From: Fragilariopsis cylindrus CCMP1102
Lineage: Eukaryota; Bacillariophyta; Bacillariophyceae; Bacillariales; Bacillariaceae
NCBI GenBank assembly: GCA_900095095.1
Contig: FMBT01000137.1
Span: forward strand, 32,353 to 96,352
Direction of reading: 5' to 3'
Length of the DNA: 64,000 nucleotides
Part shown: positions 1-10,615 of the stretch, one piece after another
Numbering within the stretch: the stretch's first letter is position 1
Layout: the number at the start of each line of letters is the position of its first letter
Notes under the pieces: model-generated
Databases searched by the model: none
The model's input: the letters and a program-made list of their open reading frames with translations, nothing else
What the model was told of the DNA's origin: nothing
Made by a program: the position numbers and the translations under genes

Positions 1-2886
1 CTTATTGTTGGTATTCGTGGTGGTGGTGATATTGCCGCCATTGCCGCTAGTACCGGCAATACTACCATTGGATTGCTGCTGCTGGGGTTGCTGTTGTTGT
101 TGTAAGTGATCTGGATCATCTCGTTGGTAGTACAAAAAGTGCGCAGCCCTCCATCGAGCCTTTTTTGGATCTCCAACAGGAGGTAAACGAATGTACGTTG
201 ACGATCCACTACTACTTTTAGAGGACGGGTTCGTTGACGAATCAGCAGACTTATGCCGTTTTCTGACACGTACTCCATTACCCCCACCTACAGCCCGTTT
301 TTTCGTACCAGTAACACCCACGGTATTAGTAGTAGCAGTTGACGTAGCTGCATTTGATTGTGTAGGTAAAGCAATCCTTGACTTTGACACCTTCCCAATT
401 ATTGACGTCTTGACGTCTTGTATTGACGCACCTACAATTTGTTGTGAGGCCATTCCGTTTCCTGCAGACATCGATATTGAGCCAGGAGGAGGTTTTGGTT
501 CCCCCGGTGCTAATGCGGATGAAGTATTCTCCATGGAGGTTGCCGTCAACGTGAGCGGGTTCACTCCTGTACCAGGAGATAACGGAATGCTTGTCAACTT
601 CCCTTGCTGCAGTTGCGGCGATGATTTGGGTCGTTTCTTTCTTCGGTCTTCTTCGGGATCATAAGATTTCCGTTTCCATGTTGGCTGTCGTTTACGGCTT
701 GATGATCGTCCTTCGGTCAAAACGTCGGACGAACTAGACAGTGGTAATGATCGTCGTTTTCTAATCTTACTAGTATCAGGAGAGGAAACATCTACTGCAG
801 GTATTTCCGTAACAACATATTGTCTCTGTATCTCCATTTCCATAGTATTAAGATCTAAGTAACCCATAATCTCAAATGTCCCGAACTGATTCTTACCACA
901 ACCCCGAACTTGAACTAAAGAAATCAATGGTACCGTTGTTGGACGGGAATTAGTATTTGACAGTGTTGTAGATGTAGACGCAGACAGCGGCGGCAACGAC
1001 GTAGACGACGACGACGGTAATAGTTTCTCGGCACGGATGGATGATGATGATGGCGCTTTCGCTTCATCTTTTGAGGCTGCAGGGATGATTATTTTTGGAA
1101 TGTGATTCTGAGTGGCAGTATCGAATGCAAAGAAGCGTTTCGAAAATTCGTAGTATTGATCATCGTTATTATCATTGCCTTCGTTACTGTATTTTGATGC
1201 TGTTGTCGAATCGGAATCAGATGGAGTAGCATTCAAAAAAAGATAAAAAGTTTCAGCAATTTTTTGTGATGGTGGTGGTGGTTGTGTATTTTTATTGTTG
1301 TTGTGTCGACCAGCCTTCTTTGCCACAGTATTTTCAAAATATCCCGACCATAATCCACTGGGTGGACAACAATGATCTTTGTTATTGTCGTTAGTGGAAG
1401 CCTCAGTAAAATCTGGCATTATAGAAGAAAATGTAACGGGAGGGTCAGTCGAATAAGTATTAGTATCAGTATCAAATTTGTTTGGTGGCATTTTCGACTC
1501 TTTTTCATCTATCGTCATAGTCGTTGTTGCCGCTGCTGCTGCTGTTGAAGTCATTTCCTTTTTGTTTTGTGCTTCTTCGCTTAAAACAACTATCGCCGTT
1601 GAAATTGCGGTGGTGGACGGAGTTCTTTCCTTCTTATCGTTCGACGACAACGATGGGAGATGTTGTGCTGTCTCTTTTTTCTTGTCAGCAACAACAGTCG
1701 TTTCTTCCTTTTCAGTAATAGTATTACACGACGTAGTCATCTTTGTAACAATACTACTATCGGTTTTGGTTATTGAACTTTCTAATGCCTTGTTGTTGGT
1801 GGTGGTGGTTTCTTCTCCTATCTTGTCAACACTTTTTTCAATGACTGGTGAAGATTTTTTTTCTTCTTCTTCTTTTCCTTCTTCTTCTTTCTTTTCAACA
1901 TCATCTACATTATTATTCGTGATGGTATCATTCGGTTGTTTCACAACAACAGGTGATAATGCTGATGATACCGAATCTGTTTGCTGTTCTTTTTTTATAG
2001 TTTTTGTCAATGGAATTGGAGTCGATAAGGATTTTACTGCTGCTGCTATTTCAATTGCACTACTGACCGGCTGTTCTTTATTGTTGTTTAGTGGACTGGA
2101 ATCTTTTATTTTTGTATCCTTTTCTTTACTGTCATGATGTGATTTTGATTCTTTTGTTTGGTGTTCATTGAAAATTACACTATCGTGTTCTTTTTTAGCA
2201 GCAGCTGTTGTTGTTGTTTTTTCTTTACTTGTATCACTGATATCTGCTACTACCGATCCTCCAGCAGGTTGGGCCAATACACCATCTGTGTGTTGTAGTG
2301 ATGACGCCAACGCCGACGCCGACGACGAATTATTAGTATTATTATTATCCTGCTTTTTATCAGTTGTAATAATAACAGGGTCTTCTTGTGAAGTTTCCGT
2401 TGCCGCCACTGGTGTTGTTGTTGATGTTGATGATCCTTCTTTCGGTGTATCTATTGATCCTTCGGTATTGTTAGGAATAGATTGTTTTTGAGATATTATT
2501 TTATTATTACTATGAATAATTCCTTCCGCATTATTTTCTTGTTTGTCAACAGATGATGATCTTTCTTCCCCTACATCGACATTGCGTGTTGTTGTTGTTG
2601 TTGTTTCTTCTTCGTCTTCTTCTCTTTCTACTACACTATGACTATCATCCTGCTCCTGCTCCTGCCCCACAATTCGTACATTTAATGATGGTACAGAAAT
2701 TTCAGATGGAGTTGATGATTCCTGCCACTTGTATAAAAATGGTTGAGTTACAACTTTCTTTTTATGACTTCTACTATTCTGATTATCAGACTGTACATTG
2801 TCACCAAATACCCATCGTCCATTCCATGACCATTCCTTTACCGTTTCATCGTATTTTAATATACCTTTTAATGCAACAGTCGACAT
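1..2886 (-). CDS. Large low-complexity, probably nuclear protein (3'-truncated by window edge)
   Basis: An uninterrupted minus-strand frame of 962 codons starts at ATG 2886 and leaves the window at position 1 without a stop. I do not recognise the full protein. Ordered blocks lie in Ser/Thr/Asn/Gln/Lys/Glu-rich sequence. Residues about 8-30 read KGILKYDETVKEWSWNGRWV. Near residue 510 there is PSGLWSGYFEN. Near residue 660 there is VRGCGKNQFGTFEIMGYLDL, which resembles a 'G.N.FG.F.l.G' block I associate with stramenopile proteins. Basic clusters near residues 705 (RKRR) and 745 (DRRKKRPK) look like nuclear localisation signals. A tail block KKARWRAAHFLYYQRDD lies near residue 910. No membrane segment is seen. 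A chance frame this long in such repetitive DNA is possible, but the non-repetitive conserved-looking blocks and the sense-strand Met start argue for a gene. A regulatory or chromatin role is only inferred. Confidence 0.75.
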   Translation of the reverse strand, partial: MSTVALKGILKYDETVKEWSWNGRWVFGDNVQSDNQNSRSHKKKVVTQPFLYKWQESSTPSEISVPSLNVRIVGQEQEQDDSHSVVEREEDEEETTTTTTRNVDVGEERSSSVDKQENNAEGIIHSNNKIISQKQSIPNNTEGSIDTPKEGSSTSTTTPVAATETSQEDPVIITTDKKQDNNNTNNSSSASALASSLQHTDGVLAQPAGGSVVADISDTSKEKTTTTAAAKKEHDSVIFNEHQTKESKSHHDSKEKDTKIKDSSPLNNNKEQPVSSAIEIAAAVKSLSTPIPLTKTIKKEQQTDSVSSALSPVVVKQPNDTITNNNVDDVEKKEEEGKEEEEKKSSPVIEKSVDKIGEETTTTNNKALESSITKTDSSIVTKMTTSCNTITEKEETTVVADKKKETAQHLPSLSSNDKKERTPSTTAISTAIVVLSEEAQNKKEMTSTAAAAATTTMTIDEKESKMPPNKFDTDTNTYSTDPPVTFSSIMPDFTEASTNDNNKDHCCPPSGLWSGYFENTVAKKAGRHNNNKNTQPPPPSQKIAETFYLFLNATPSDSDSTTASKYSNEGNDNNDDQYYEFSKRFFAFDTATQNHIPKIIIPAASKDEAKAPSSSSIRAEKLLPSSSSTSLPPLSASTSTTLSNTNSRPTTVPLISLVQVRGCGKNQFGTFEIMGYLDLNTMEMEIQRQYVVTEIPAVDVSSPDTSKIRKRRSLPLSSSSDVLTEGRSSSRKRQPTWKRKSYDPEEDRRKKRPKSSPQLQQGKLTSIPLSPGTGVNPLTLTATSMENTSSALAPGEPKPPPGSISMSAGNGMASQQIVGASIQDVKTSIIGKVSKSRIALPTQSNAATSTATTNTVGVTGTKKRAVGGGNGVRVRKRHKSADSSTNPSSKSSSGSSTYIRLPPVGDPKKARWRAAHFLYYQRDDPDHLQQQQQPQQQQSNGSIAGTSGNGGNITTTTNTNNK

Positions 2887-3474
2887 TGTCCTTTGTTGTT
2901 GTTGTTGTCCTTGTTGTTGTTGTTATAATTTCAATTCAAGATGAAAATATACTATTAATTGACTGATTGTGTTAACACTGATGCTCTTGAATGTATGCTG
3001 TTCTTAGTTTATGTTATCTATCGTTTCGTGTCAATAAAAGTTTGTTTGGTACTGTACTAGAAGTATTTGCGGTTAGCTACGACTTATTAGTGGTGGCTGT
3101 TTAACTTTCTAGTTGAGTTCTACCGTAAAGACAAGATTTAGTTTCACAAACTAGTAACAAACATAATTTTAATTGTCCTCGTTGCTTCGCGACAACGCGA
3201 GTTTGCACGTGTTTTACAGTTTCTGCCGCGCGTAGAAACAACAACATAATCAATAAGTAGAATCGAATCCTAGTATTCTGTGTTATACCAATAATAATCT
3301 TGCAATCAACGACAATAAACAATTAAATTCAAAGCAAAATAGATTGACATTGTAAGTCCTACAGTAAACTTACTTCGTCATCTTTCTTATTCATGATAGC
3401 ATAAATCGATAGAGCCTACTAGTAGGAATACGAGAAGGAGTAAGAGAATACAACGAAAAAAGATCATCAAATAA
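2887..3474. other. Divergent intergenic region
   Basis: No gene is supported. It lies between the start of the minus-strand low-complexity gene and the start of the plus-strand GST gene, so it probably holds both promoters. Short frames here have no recognisable content. Confidence 0.6.
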
Positions 3475-3597
3475 ATGAAGACTCGCTCGTCGTCGTCCGC
3501 AATATCTTTATTGTGTTGGTGTATAATAATATCTTCTCTATCGTCGACGAAGAATAAGATCATCAACAACGTCAATTCACTACCATTATCATCGACG

Positions 3598-3633
<36 letters not shown>

Positions 3634-4664
3634 ACTACGGTCCCTAATAATCGTTGTCGTCCTGTTCAATATATGGATGCATTACTAGTCGCACAAAAAA
3701 TATGGAAAGATTCCTATCTATTCGAAACTGATATACATGCAATAATACGATGCGGTAATAATAATAATGAAGCCGAAGAAGTCAACAAAGTAGGTGACTA
3801 CGATAATAAACAATTATCACTCTCACCATCAATACCACTACCACTACCACAATTCCATTTAGCTTATATGCCAATGAGGAATCGTGGTGAAATAATCCGT
3901 TTAATGTTAGAAGAATCTGGTTGTTTGTATGATTTAGAAATTATTGGATTTAAAAATTGGGCAGAAGCTGTAGTCGGTGAGGATGAGGAGACGAGTAATA
4001 ATACTCGTGGCGGTGGTAATATAGGTATAGGCAATATAAAAGCAACAACACCACAAGGGAAATGTCCCGTATTGAGGAATTATGATGGAAAGGATATTGG
4101 TAATGATCTTGGACAAGAGGGAGCCATTACACGTTATTTAGCAAAAGAATTGAATTTACCGGGAACAAATTCGATAGAGGAAGCAGAGGTGGATGCATTG
4201 TATTGTTTTTGGTTTCCACTATGAGAAACAATGGTCTATCACATGATGGAGAACATTTTTCAATAGCATCTCTTCGGGATGCTCACCAACAATGATCGAC
4301 CACGATATCAAGATGTCTTCCGATTAAATACATTATCCAAAGCAGATCGAAGTTTAATGGCACTGGGTTACTTTGAAGAACAACTGGAGAAGTCTAACAG
4401 TGGCTACTTACTTCCCAGCGGTTGACGTATATCGATTTTGGTTTATTTTATATCCTATTTGAACTGGCCGAGGAAGATAATGTACCTGATTTTGTGATGA
4501 AATTTAATTTACCAAACCTTGGATTATTTTTAGAATCGATCCAAAACCGGTCGAAGATAAAGGATTATATCCTATCTCCATCACGTATGCCAAGATATAA
4601 ACGAGATACTGATGGTACTAGTTTATATACCTACATTGAAGGAAAAGGCTCTCCACGACGTTAG
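3475..4664 (+). CDS. Glutathione S-transferase-like protein, frameshifted
   Basis: The first 249 codons carry an N-terminal hydrophobic stretch (LLCWCIIISSLSS, a likely signal peptide), a (Thr)12 tract encoded by ACA repeats, then a GST thioredoxin-like domain: FHLAYMPMRNRGEIIRLMLE, PQGKCPVLRNYDGKDIG, GAITRYLAKELNLPG. The frame breaks near 4210. The GST C-terminal helical domain follows in other frames (SLMALGYFEEQLEKSNSGYL, then LTYIDFGLFYILFELAEED from 4422 to the stop at 4664). At least three shifts separate the pieces, while the protein content stays collinear, so missing bases in the sequence or recent decay are both possible. Family members conjugate glutathione to electrophiles. The signal peptide suggests a secreted, ER or plastid form. 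The family call is good; whether the gene is intact is open. Confidence 0.7.
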
Positions 4665-4902
4665 TTACTTAGTTAGTTAGTTTGATGGTTATGTTTCCAA
4701 AATCTAATATTAACTAATATATACAGCTATTATACATATTACACACTATGCTTTGCTATATTTTTCCACGAACAAATGTATCCGGAAGATTGGATCTTAG
4801 TATGACATATCAGAACTTTGGGCGAATACAGAAAAATGATTTGTGCATCGAACTATAACAATGAGCTATATCGTGTCAAATCGATTCGTCCATTTCGTCT
4901 GT

Positions 4903-5547
4903 CTATCGCAGGCTGCAAAGGTTGTGACCAAGACACCAGGTTTTGTGTGGTTTCTTCTTCCAGCCGATATTCTGACAATCACAGTTACAGTACCAAACAA
5001 ATTTACCGTGTTTTTTGCAGGCACTACAGCATTTCATGGGTGTTGTCGATCCCCATATCTTCGAACTTTTTACACCATTTAAAGCATCGTCGATTGTTTC
5101 CTCTACCATAAATCGGAGCTGCTTATCGGATATGTTTGCGCTTGATTCGTACACGCGTCTTTAGCTCTTCTCGTGGCAAAGTTGAGCCCATCAGTTTTAA
5201 CTCATTCATTTGAAAAATCATTTGCAGCTGTAATGAGACTCTCTACTGATTGCGATGGCACGAGTACTTGTATTGAATCAGTTTTTTTTTCCCTAGCTAG
5301 AGAGGATACATTAGTATTGCATCAAATTAGTTCCTTCAAGATAATAGTGGTAGGAGCGTTGCCAGTACGCACTACACTGAACATGGACAATGAGCACAGA
5401 ATAATAATGTACACTATTTTCTTCTGCTGATCCTAGTAGGCCATGAGATGCTCTAGCAACCGATTGAGGTATCGCTGATGACTGTGGTCTATGATGCATT
5501 AGATTTTTTGCTAACGATCGACAATAATCGATTATGGTTGCTGACAT
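4903..5547 (-). pseudogene. MYND-type zinc-finger protein, broken
   Basis: The 3' part reads CCSACKKHGKFVWYCNCDCQ, then NIGWKKKPHKTWC, giving the C-x2-C ... YC-x3-CQ ... W ... H-x3-C ligand pattern of a MYND finger. Upstream on the same strand, in a shifted frame, lies SVESLITAANDFSNELKLMG, running into REELKTRV at about 5155, where the frame must change to reach YESSANISDKQLRFMVEETI. A further upstream piece starts near 5547 (AKNLMHHRPQSSAIPQ). The pieces are collinear and separated by shifts and stops. MYND fingers bind proline-rich peptides. The finger is clear; the gene boundaries are not, and an intron between 5311 and 5290 cannot be excluded. Confidence 0.5.
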
Positions 5548-5901
5548 CCATTATCATGGTTTGACACCATCTCATTTTTATACCGGTACAAATGAAAAAC
5601 CCTAAATTAAAAAATGTAGAAGCAAGAAGGCCTACTTCCTACCGTAAACTCCTCGGCAAAAATCAAGAAATTGCTTAGATGGCAGGGGTAATAATCTATA
5701 CTTGACGGTGGATCTGCTGAAAAAATCTCAGTCGTACTTGTAAGCATCCGTTGACGTACAGACATCTCGATTTTGATCGGAATATGATACGATGAATACA
5801 ACAAAAGCTATATTTTTGGTCGAAAGGAAAGTTTTACCTGGAGCGAAGAAGGTGGTATTCAATTTTCATCGACAGAACATTTAAACTTTTAGAAAAAAAG
5901 A
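5548..5901. other. Intergenic
   Basis: No supported gene. This is a short, mostly unique stretch upstream of the Mpv17-family gene that presumably carries its promoter. Confidence 0.5.
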
Positions 5902-6765
5902 ATGCTGAATTTTTCTTATACTGGACGATTGTTGATACGGCATCATCGAAGGAGATGGAATTCGTCATCAAAAGCGTCAACCACGGCGACGACAGCGGCG
6001 GCGGCGGCGTCGGGGATGCCCTTGTCACGATTTTCATTTTCTTCTTTGATATCTTGGTATAGTAATCAACTGGATCGTCGTCCCTTACTGACAAAGATAA
6101 TATCTAGTGCTCTGATTGCAGCTTCGGGAGATATTATTTGTCAGGTTATCGATAGTGGCTCGACAACTGCTGCATGTATTGATGATAACACTATAACTAC
6201 TGCTACTGTTAGTAAAATTGAAGAAAAAAGGGTACAGACGAATGATAATGATACTGATTTTAGAATATCCATCGATAATACAACTGCGCAACAACAACAA
6301 CAGATAGACTGGTACAGGACGGGAAGATTTTTTTTGATAGGAGCCTTTTGGGTGGCACCAGCAACTCATGTCTGGTATGGATTTTTATCCACCCGACTTT
6401 TAGCTGGAGCGGCGACACCAAAACGTATCCTACAACGACTATTCATTGATCAATTCGGTGCGGCACCAATTTTTTGTCCTACCTTCATGGGATTGTTGTG
6501 GCTGCTAGAGGGACAACAACCAAGTGTTGTAGTGACCGAGTTGATTGACGCGACACCAACACTACTTATCTCTAATTGGACATTATGGTTCCCCGCAATG
6601 GCAGTCATGTTTAGCGTCGTTCCGCTGAAATTCCAAGTCCTGTATTCAAATTGTGTTGGTTTGATATGGAGTGTCTATCTGAGCTATGCCTCTACGCGTT
6701 TAACTACACGTTTAACGCAAAGTTCAGATTCAGCTCCAGCTACACCGTCGTCGTTGTCGTCGTAA
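5902..6765 (+). CDS. Mpv17/PMP22-family membrane protein
   Basis: 287 residues in one intact exon. The N-terminus is rich in Arg/Ser and poor in acids (LLIRHHRRRWNSSSKAS), like a mitochondrial presequence. The family core follows: YSNQLDRRPLLTKIISSALI with SGDIICQ, then RTGRFFLIGAFWVAPATHVW, and the signature C-terminal block NWTLWFPAMAVMFSVVPLKF, QVLYSNCVGLIWSVYLSY. An acidic/Asn/Gln insert (about residues 85-140) separates the first two blocks and makes the protein longer than the usual 180-200 residues. Members sit in the inner mitochondrial or peroxisomal membrane and influence small-molecule permeability; substrates are not settled. It converges on the P450 gene, and the 3' ends of both are copied again at 20750-21140. 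Confidence 0.9.
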   Translation: MLNFSYTGRLLIRHHRRRWNSSSKASTTATTAAAAASGMPLSRFSFSSLISWYSNQLDRRPLLTKIISSALIAASGDIICQVIDSGSTTAACIDDNTITTATVSKIEEKRVQTNDNDTDFRISIDNTTAQQQQQIDWYRTGRFFLIGAFWVAPATHVWYGFLSTRLLAGAATPKRILQRLFIDQFGAAPIFCPTFMGLLWLLEGQQPSVVVTELIDATPTLLISNWTLWFPAMAVMFSVVPLKFQVLYSNCVGLIWSVYLSYASTRLTTRLTQSSDSAPATPSSLSS

Positions 6766-6924
6766 TGGTTAAATGTCATAAAAACAAGCCATCTAATTAC
6801 ACAGATGCATATAAACATCTAGAACTTCATATAATAATACGAAGCACCTCTGTTGTCGAAATCTATATTGTAGTATACATTCGTTTACAAATAATAGGAA
6901 ACAATTTAAGAAGAAAACTGAAAA

Positions 6925-8624
6925 CTAATATTTTTGTTTGGGTCGTATTGACACCATCACCGGTCCATCTCGTTGTGCTAAGGTAGCACGTTCGAAGCAC
7001 AATGAGGGGATTGGTTTTGGTAACGACACATCAAATTCTGTCAATAATATGGCAACGACTGCTTGCAATTGGATCATTGCCAGTTCTCGACCAGGACATT
7101 TATGAACACCGTGTGAAAATGTGGTAAATTTGTAGTCATCCATGTAAAAGTCTTCGGGACGGCGTAGATTGAAAACAGCTGCATCCTTACCCCAAATGGA
7201 TGTATCTAAACTTGAGGCGATGTGAGCGAATGCTATTGTGGAACCCTTTGGAATATTGTAAAGCTTCTCGTTTTTGGTACTATTTCCATCATCAGCTTTC
7301 ACAGAAACAGTTAATGGTGATTTAGAGATACGAACTCCTCCAATTGAGTGAGCTGTTAATCGAAGACTTTCAAGACATACACGACGCAAGGTTGGACACG
7401 ACGATTTAAATTGAGACCACGTGGGACTTGATGTTGAGGAGACTAAGTTTGCTGATTCCTTTTGACAACGTATAAGAACTTCATCGGATGCATGTTCTTG
7501 CATTAATAGGTAACTTTGAGCTGCTCCGATTGCGGGATTTTTATGAGCTGCAAACAATAATCCTACGATATATTCAGCAATATCGGATGTTTCTATATCT
7601 CTATTGCGAACCTCGCGTAGCCAAAATCCAATGTTGTCATCGGTGTTCTTGTCCACATCGTTTTGTAGTGATTGGTCTTGTTGTAGGACTTTTTCAAGAC
7701 GTTGTTTTATGATAAGTTGTAATGCTTCACGTCGACGTTGCAGTGGCCATAAAATAGCCACAAGTGCCAATCTTTTAGGCAAAACTACCGCCTTTGCGAC
7801 GACATCTTCAAGAGGAGAGAAATACACAAAAAATGATCATGTTATTAGTGAAAAAGAAGAAAAACAATCTTGTTCGTGTATTTACGCATCAACATGCAAT
7901 TCAAGACGAAATTTAAGGATCTTAATGCTTTACCTTCTATCGTGTCTTGAAGGTCCATGAATTCTTTCATAAAATCATAACTTATCCAATCTTTCAAGAA
8001 TGCTTTGCCGATTAATACCTCAACCGTTGCACGTAACATTACTCGTCGAATCGCGTTAAAAAATTCAATCTCTTTGTCGCCTACTGCTGGTAATTCGATA
8101 TGAAGGGAATCTCGAATTACTATCAACCACGCGCTTAATAGTTTATCTGCCCTATCAGTGTGTAACAAACCCTTCAAAATGCTTGTGAGGAGTGTTGTTC
8201 CCTTGTTTACGTTCTTATATCCAAGTGTTTCTTCAAAGCCGATATCTGCCATCGCATGTTTCGAAGATAATACCGATTCGGGGACGTTAGCGAGTTGTCT
8301 TTGTTCTTCTGGGCCACAAACAAGGAACATGACCTTCCCAGCTAAGTTTATTCGAAATAATGGTCCACATTGTTTTCGTATATTCATTAAAAATCCTGGT
8401 GGATCCACGCGATAAGAAATCCCGTGACCCAATAAAGGTATGGCACCGGGAGCCCAGGGAAAATTGTCTTTATCATCTGAATCGTCACTACTGTCTGTCG
8501 ATCTAGAATAGGTAGCGGTAACGGTGACGAAGACGAATATTGCCAAAACAGTCGTCGTTATCAATAATATTAACATTGACGGATTCCAATCATTGTTTAT
8601 GACGATGGCATTCATGTTTGCCAA
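6925..8624 (-). CDS. Cytochrome P450, two exons
   Basis: Model: complement(6925..7805, 7934..8624), 523 residues. The intron at 7806-7933 has GT and AG ends, and the join reads DLQDTIEDVVAKAV in frame. A membrane anchor lies near residues 18-37. A proline hinge follows (WAPGAIPLLGHG). The ExxR motif is E376-SLR. The haem loop FTTFSHGVHKCPGRE has the thiolate Cys at residue 467. The helix-I region reads IVGLLFAAHKNPAIGAAQ, so the usual acidic-alcohol pair of (A/G)Gx(D/E)T is absent. That resembles non-classical groups such as CYP7/CYP8, and the N-terminal half is also CYP51-like in layout. Substrate unknown. It is ER-anchored if typical. The gene is intact and converges with the Mpv17 gene. 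Confidence 0.92.
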
Positions 8625-9160
8625 TACAGTACGTTGTCTTTAAGCGACGATATGCTCTCCGTCTCTCTCTTTCTCTCTCGCTAACTTACTGGTCCTTCCG
8701 CACTGTAAATATCGTAGGGGCTGGTCGAAAACTAGTATTTGATTTTTTGAAGAAAAAAAAAGGAAAAAAAAGTAGGCATGCATTGTGCCTACGTTCTGAA
8801 GACATTGAAAATATCATCACTCGAATGATTAGTAACGATGACGAGAATGTTAATGAATAAGAGAAAATAAAATGGCTTCTTTTAGTCTTTTGTATCGTCT
8901 CGTACATTTTGTTTAAAATAAAGTTATAAATTTAATATTTCTATTATTTCTATTTGTTTATTCCATTTCATATATGAAATGAATTCTGTAATCCAACTAG
9001 TTTTTATGGGCTGTCTTCAGAATAAGACCAAGAATCCCATGCATAATTTCGGATTGAATCACAAAAAAATATCATATTTATTCATGTTGTATGGTATTCT
9101 AACATGAATCACAACCCTCCGGAAGACAGACCTTCTGTCCATGTCCAACTACGTTGTACT
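8625..9160. other. Intergenic
   Basis: No supported gene. It contains a short CT-rich run near 8660-8690 just upstream of the P450 start and A-rich DNA near 8750. It includes the 3' flank of the repeat protein below. Confidence 0.5.
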
Positions 9161-10168
9161 TCAATCCTTGCTGGAGTAATAAGTTGTTTGCAGGAATATT
9201 TTGAATCGTTGCATCGTTGACTCCTTTTTAGAAGCGCAACATTGCGTACGAACAAGATACCAAGTATTGACACTTGAAGTTGTTTCGAAATGTTTTCCAG
9301 AGGGACACGCTTCCAGATTACGTTGTCTATCATCAGGGCCATAATCCCACGAGTCCCAGGAATCCCAGGAGTCCCAGGAATCCCAGGAATCAGGTGATCC
9401 ATCTTCACTCCATGAACCTTCCTCCATCCATCATTAGGAGGAGGACCTTCAGGACCCCAGTCTTGACGGACCCATCCTTCTGGAGCATCTCGTCCAAAAT
9501 TGCCACGGAAGTATCGGTTGTTATTTCCAGTTCGGGTCCAATAAGAATAACTGTTAAGCTTGCGATCATCAGGGCCATAATCCCACGAGTCCCAGGAATC
9601 CAGAGTCCCAGGAATCCCAGGAATCAGGTGATCCATCTTCACTCCATGAACCTTCCCTCCATCCATCGTTAGGAGGAGGACCTTCAGGACCCCAGTCTTG
9701 ACGAACCCATCCTTCTGGAGCATCTCGTCCAAAATTGCCACGGAAGTATCGGTTGTTGTTTCCAGTTCGGGTCCAATAAGAATAACTGTTAAGCTTGCGA
9801 TCATCAGGGCCATAATCCCACGAGTCCCACGAGTCCCAGGAATCCCAGGAATCAGGTGATCCATCTTCACTCCATGAACCTTCCCTCCATCCATCGTTAG
9901 GAGGAGGGCCTTCAGGACCCCAGTCTTGACGAACCCATCCTTCTGGAGCATCTCGTCCAAAATTGCCACGGAAGTATCGGTTGTTGTTTCCATTTCGGGT
10001 CCAATAAGAAAGCTTACGATCGTCTTTGTCTGCATCTGCATCAGGATTCAATTCGGTAGGATAATTCATTCTAGCTACGTCTCCTCCTCGGAGATTAGTA
10101 GCCATAGTGGTGGGAGATGCAATGGATCCAAGAATCCAAAGCGCTACGATACTATTTTTCATCAACAT
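9161..10168 (-). CDS. Secreted Trp/Asp/Ser tandem-repeat protein, two frameshifts
   Basis: Start at ATG 10168 (or 10162) gives a signal peptide (KNSIVALWILGSIASPTTMA). Three near-identical units of about 76 residues follow, each with SYWTRTGNNNRYFRGNFGRD, APEGWVRQDWGPEGPPPNDG, WREGSWSEDGSPDSWDSWDS and YGPDD. The frame breaks twice, near 9600 and near 9420. At 9420 the third unit has CC where the other two have CCC; near 9600 one base is missing from the DSWDS tract. The last frame continues to a Cys-containing tail ending near 9161 (CPSGKHFETTSSVNTWYLV). The protein is very rich in Trp, Gly, Asp and Ser and looks extracellular, perhaps wall-associated, but I know no family. Units are so alike that recent expansion or gene conversion is likely. 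Confidence 0.75.
9300..10030. repeat. Coding tandem repeat, units of about 228-235 bp, three copies
   Basis: The same landmark (gaagtatcgg) occurs at 9508, 9743 and 9971, giving spacings of 235 and 228 bp. The length difference lies in the nested 9-bp DSW repeats. Copies are nearly identical. Confidence 0.9.
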
Positions 10169-10269
10169 TATAATTTTGATTTTTGTTTGATTGATTGTTT
10201 TGTCTTTGTCTGATATTAATTTTATGATAATTGCAAGAATATTTGTTGTTGCCGTCAAGCGCTGTGCGG

Positions 10270-10530
10270 TGGGGTTTTTCTTAACCTGTAAGAGCACGAT
10301 GCATGAGGTGTTTTCTTATTAAAGACCGGTGAGATTTTTGTTACAAGAGTATTCTCGCGTACGAAATGTTTTTCCGGAACCGGTAACAAGGAATCGAATC
10401 AGTGACCGGTGGGGGTTTTCGTAACCTGTAGAGCGCGATGCATGAGGTGTTTTCTTATTAAAGACCGGTGAGATTTTTGTTACAAGAGTATTCTCGCGTA
10501 CGAAATGTTTTTCCTGAACCGGTAAGAGAT
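10270..10530. repeat. Direct tandem duplication, period 139 bp
   Basis: The segment around gcatgaggtgttttcttatt starts at 10301 and again at 10440, and each copy runs through gaccggtgagatttttgtta to the gaaatgtttttcc region with few differences. Internal accggt palindromes recur. It sits upstream of the repeat protein; no function is evident. Confidence 0.85.
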
Positions 10531-10580
10531 AGAGTGGCTGGAATACATTGAAGTAAGACCAAATGCTACACGACTTGGAT

Positions 10581-10615
10581 GGAATGAATGAATGAATGAA
10601 TCAATCAATCAATCG
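10581..10615. repeat. Tetranucleotide microsatellite
   Basis: (GAAT)n passes directly into (CAAT)n. A similar GAAT/CAAT mix occurs near 28840-28865. Confidence 0.8.

Noticed and set aside
191-2966. Several plus-strand frames (191-664, 1478-2137, 2168-2491, 2553-2966)
   Set aside because: They lie opposite one continuous 962-codon minus-strand frame and translate as Val/Phe/Ser/Leu runs, which is what the complement of Asn/Lys/Glu/Thr-rich coding sequence gives.
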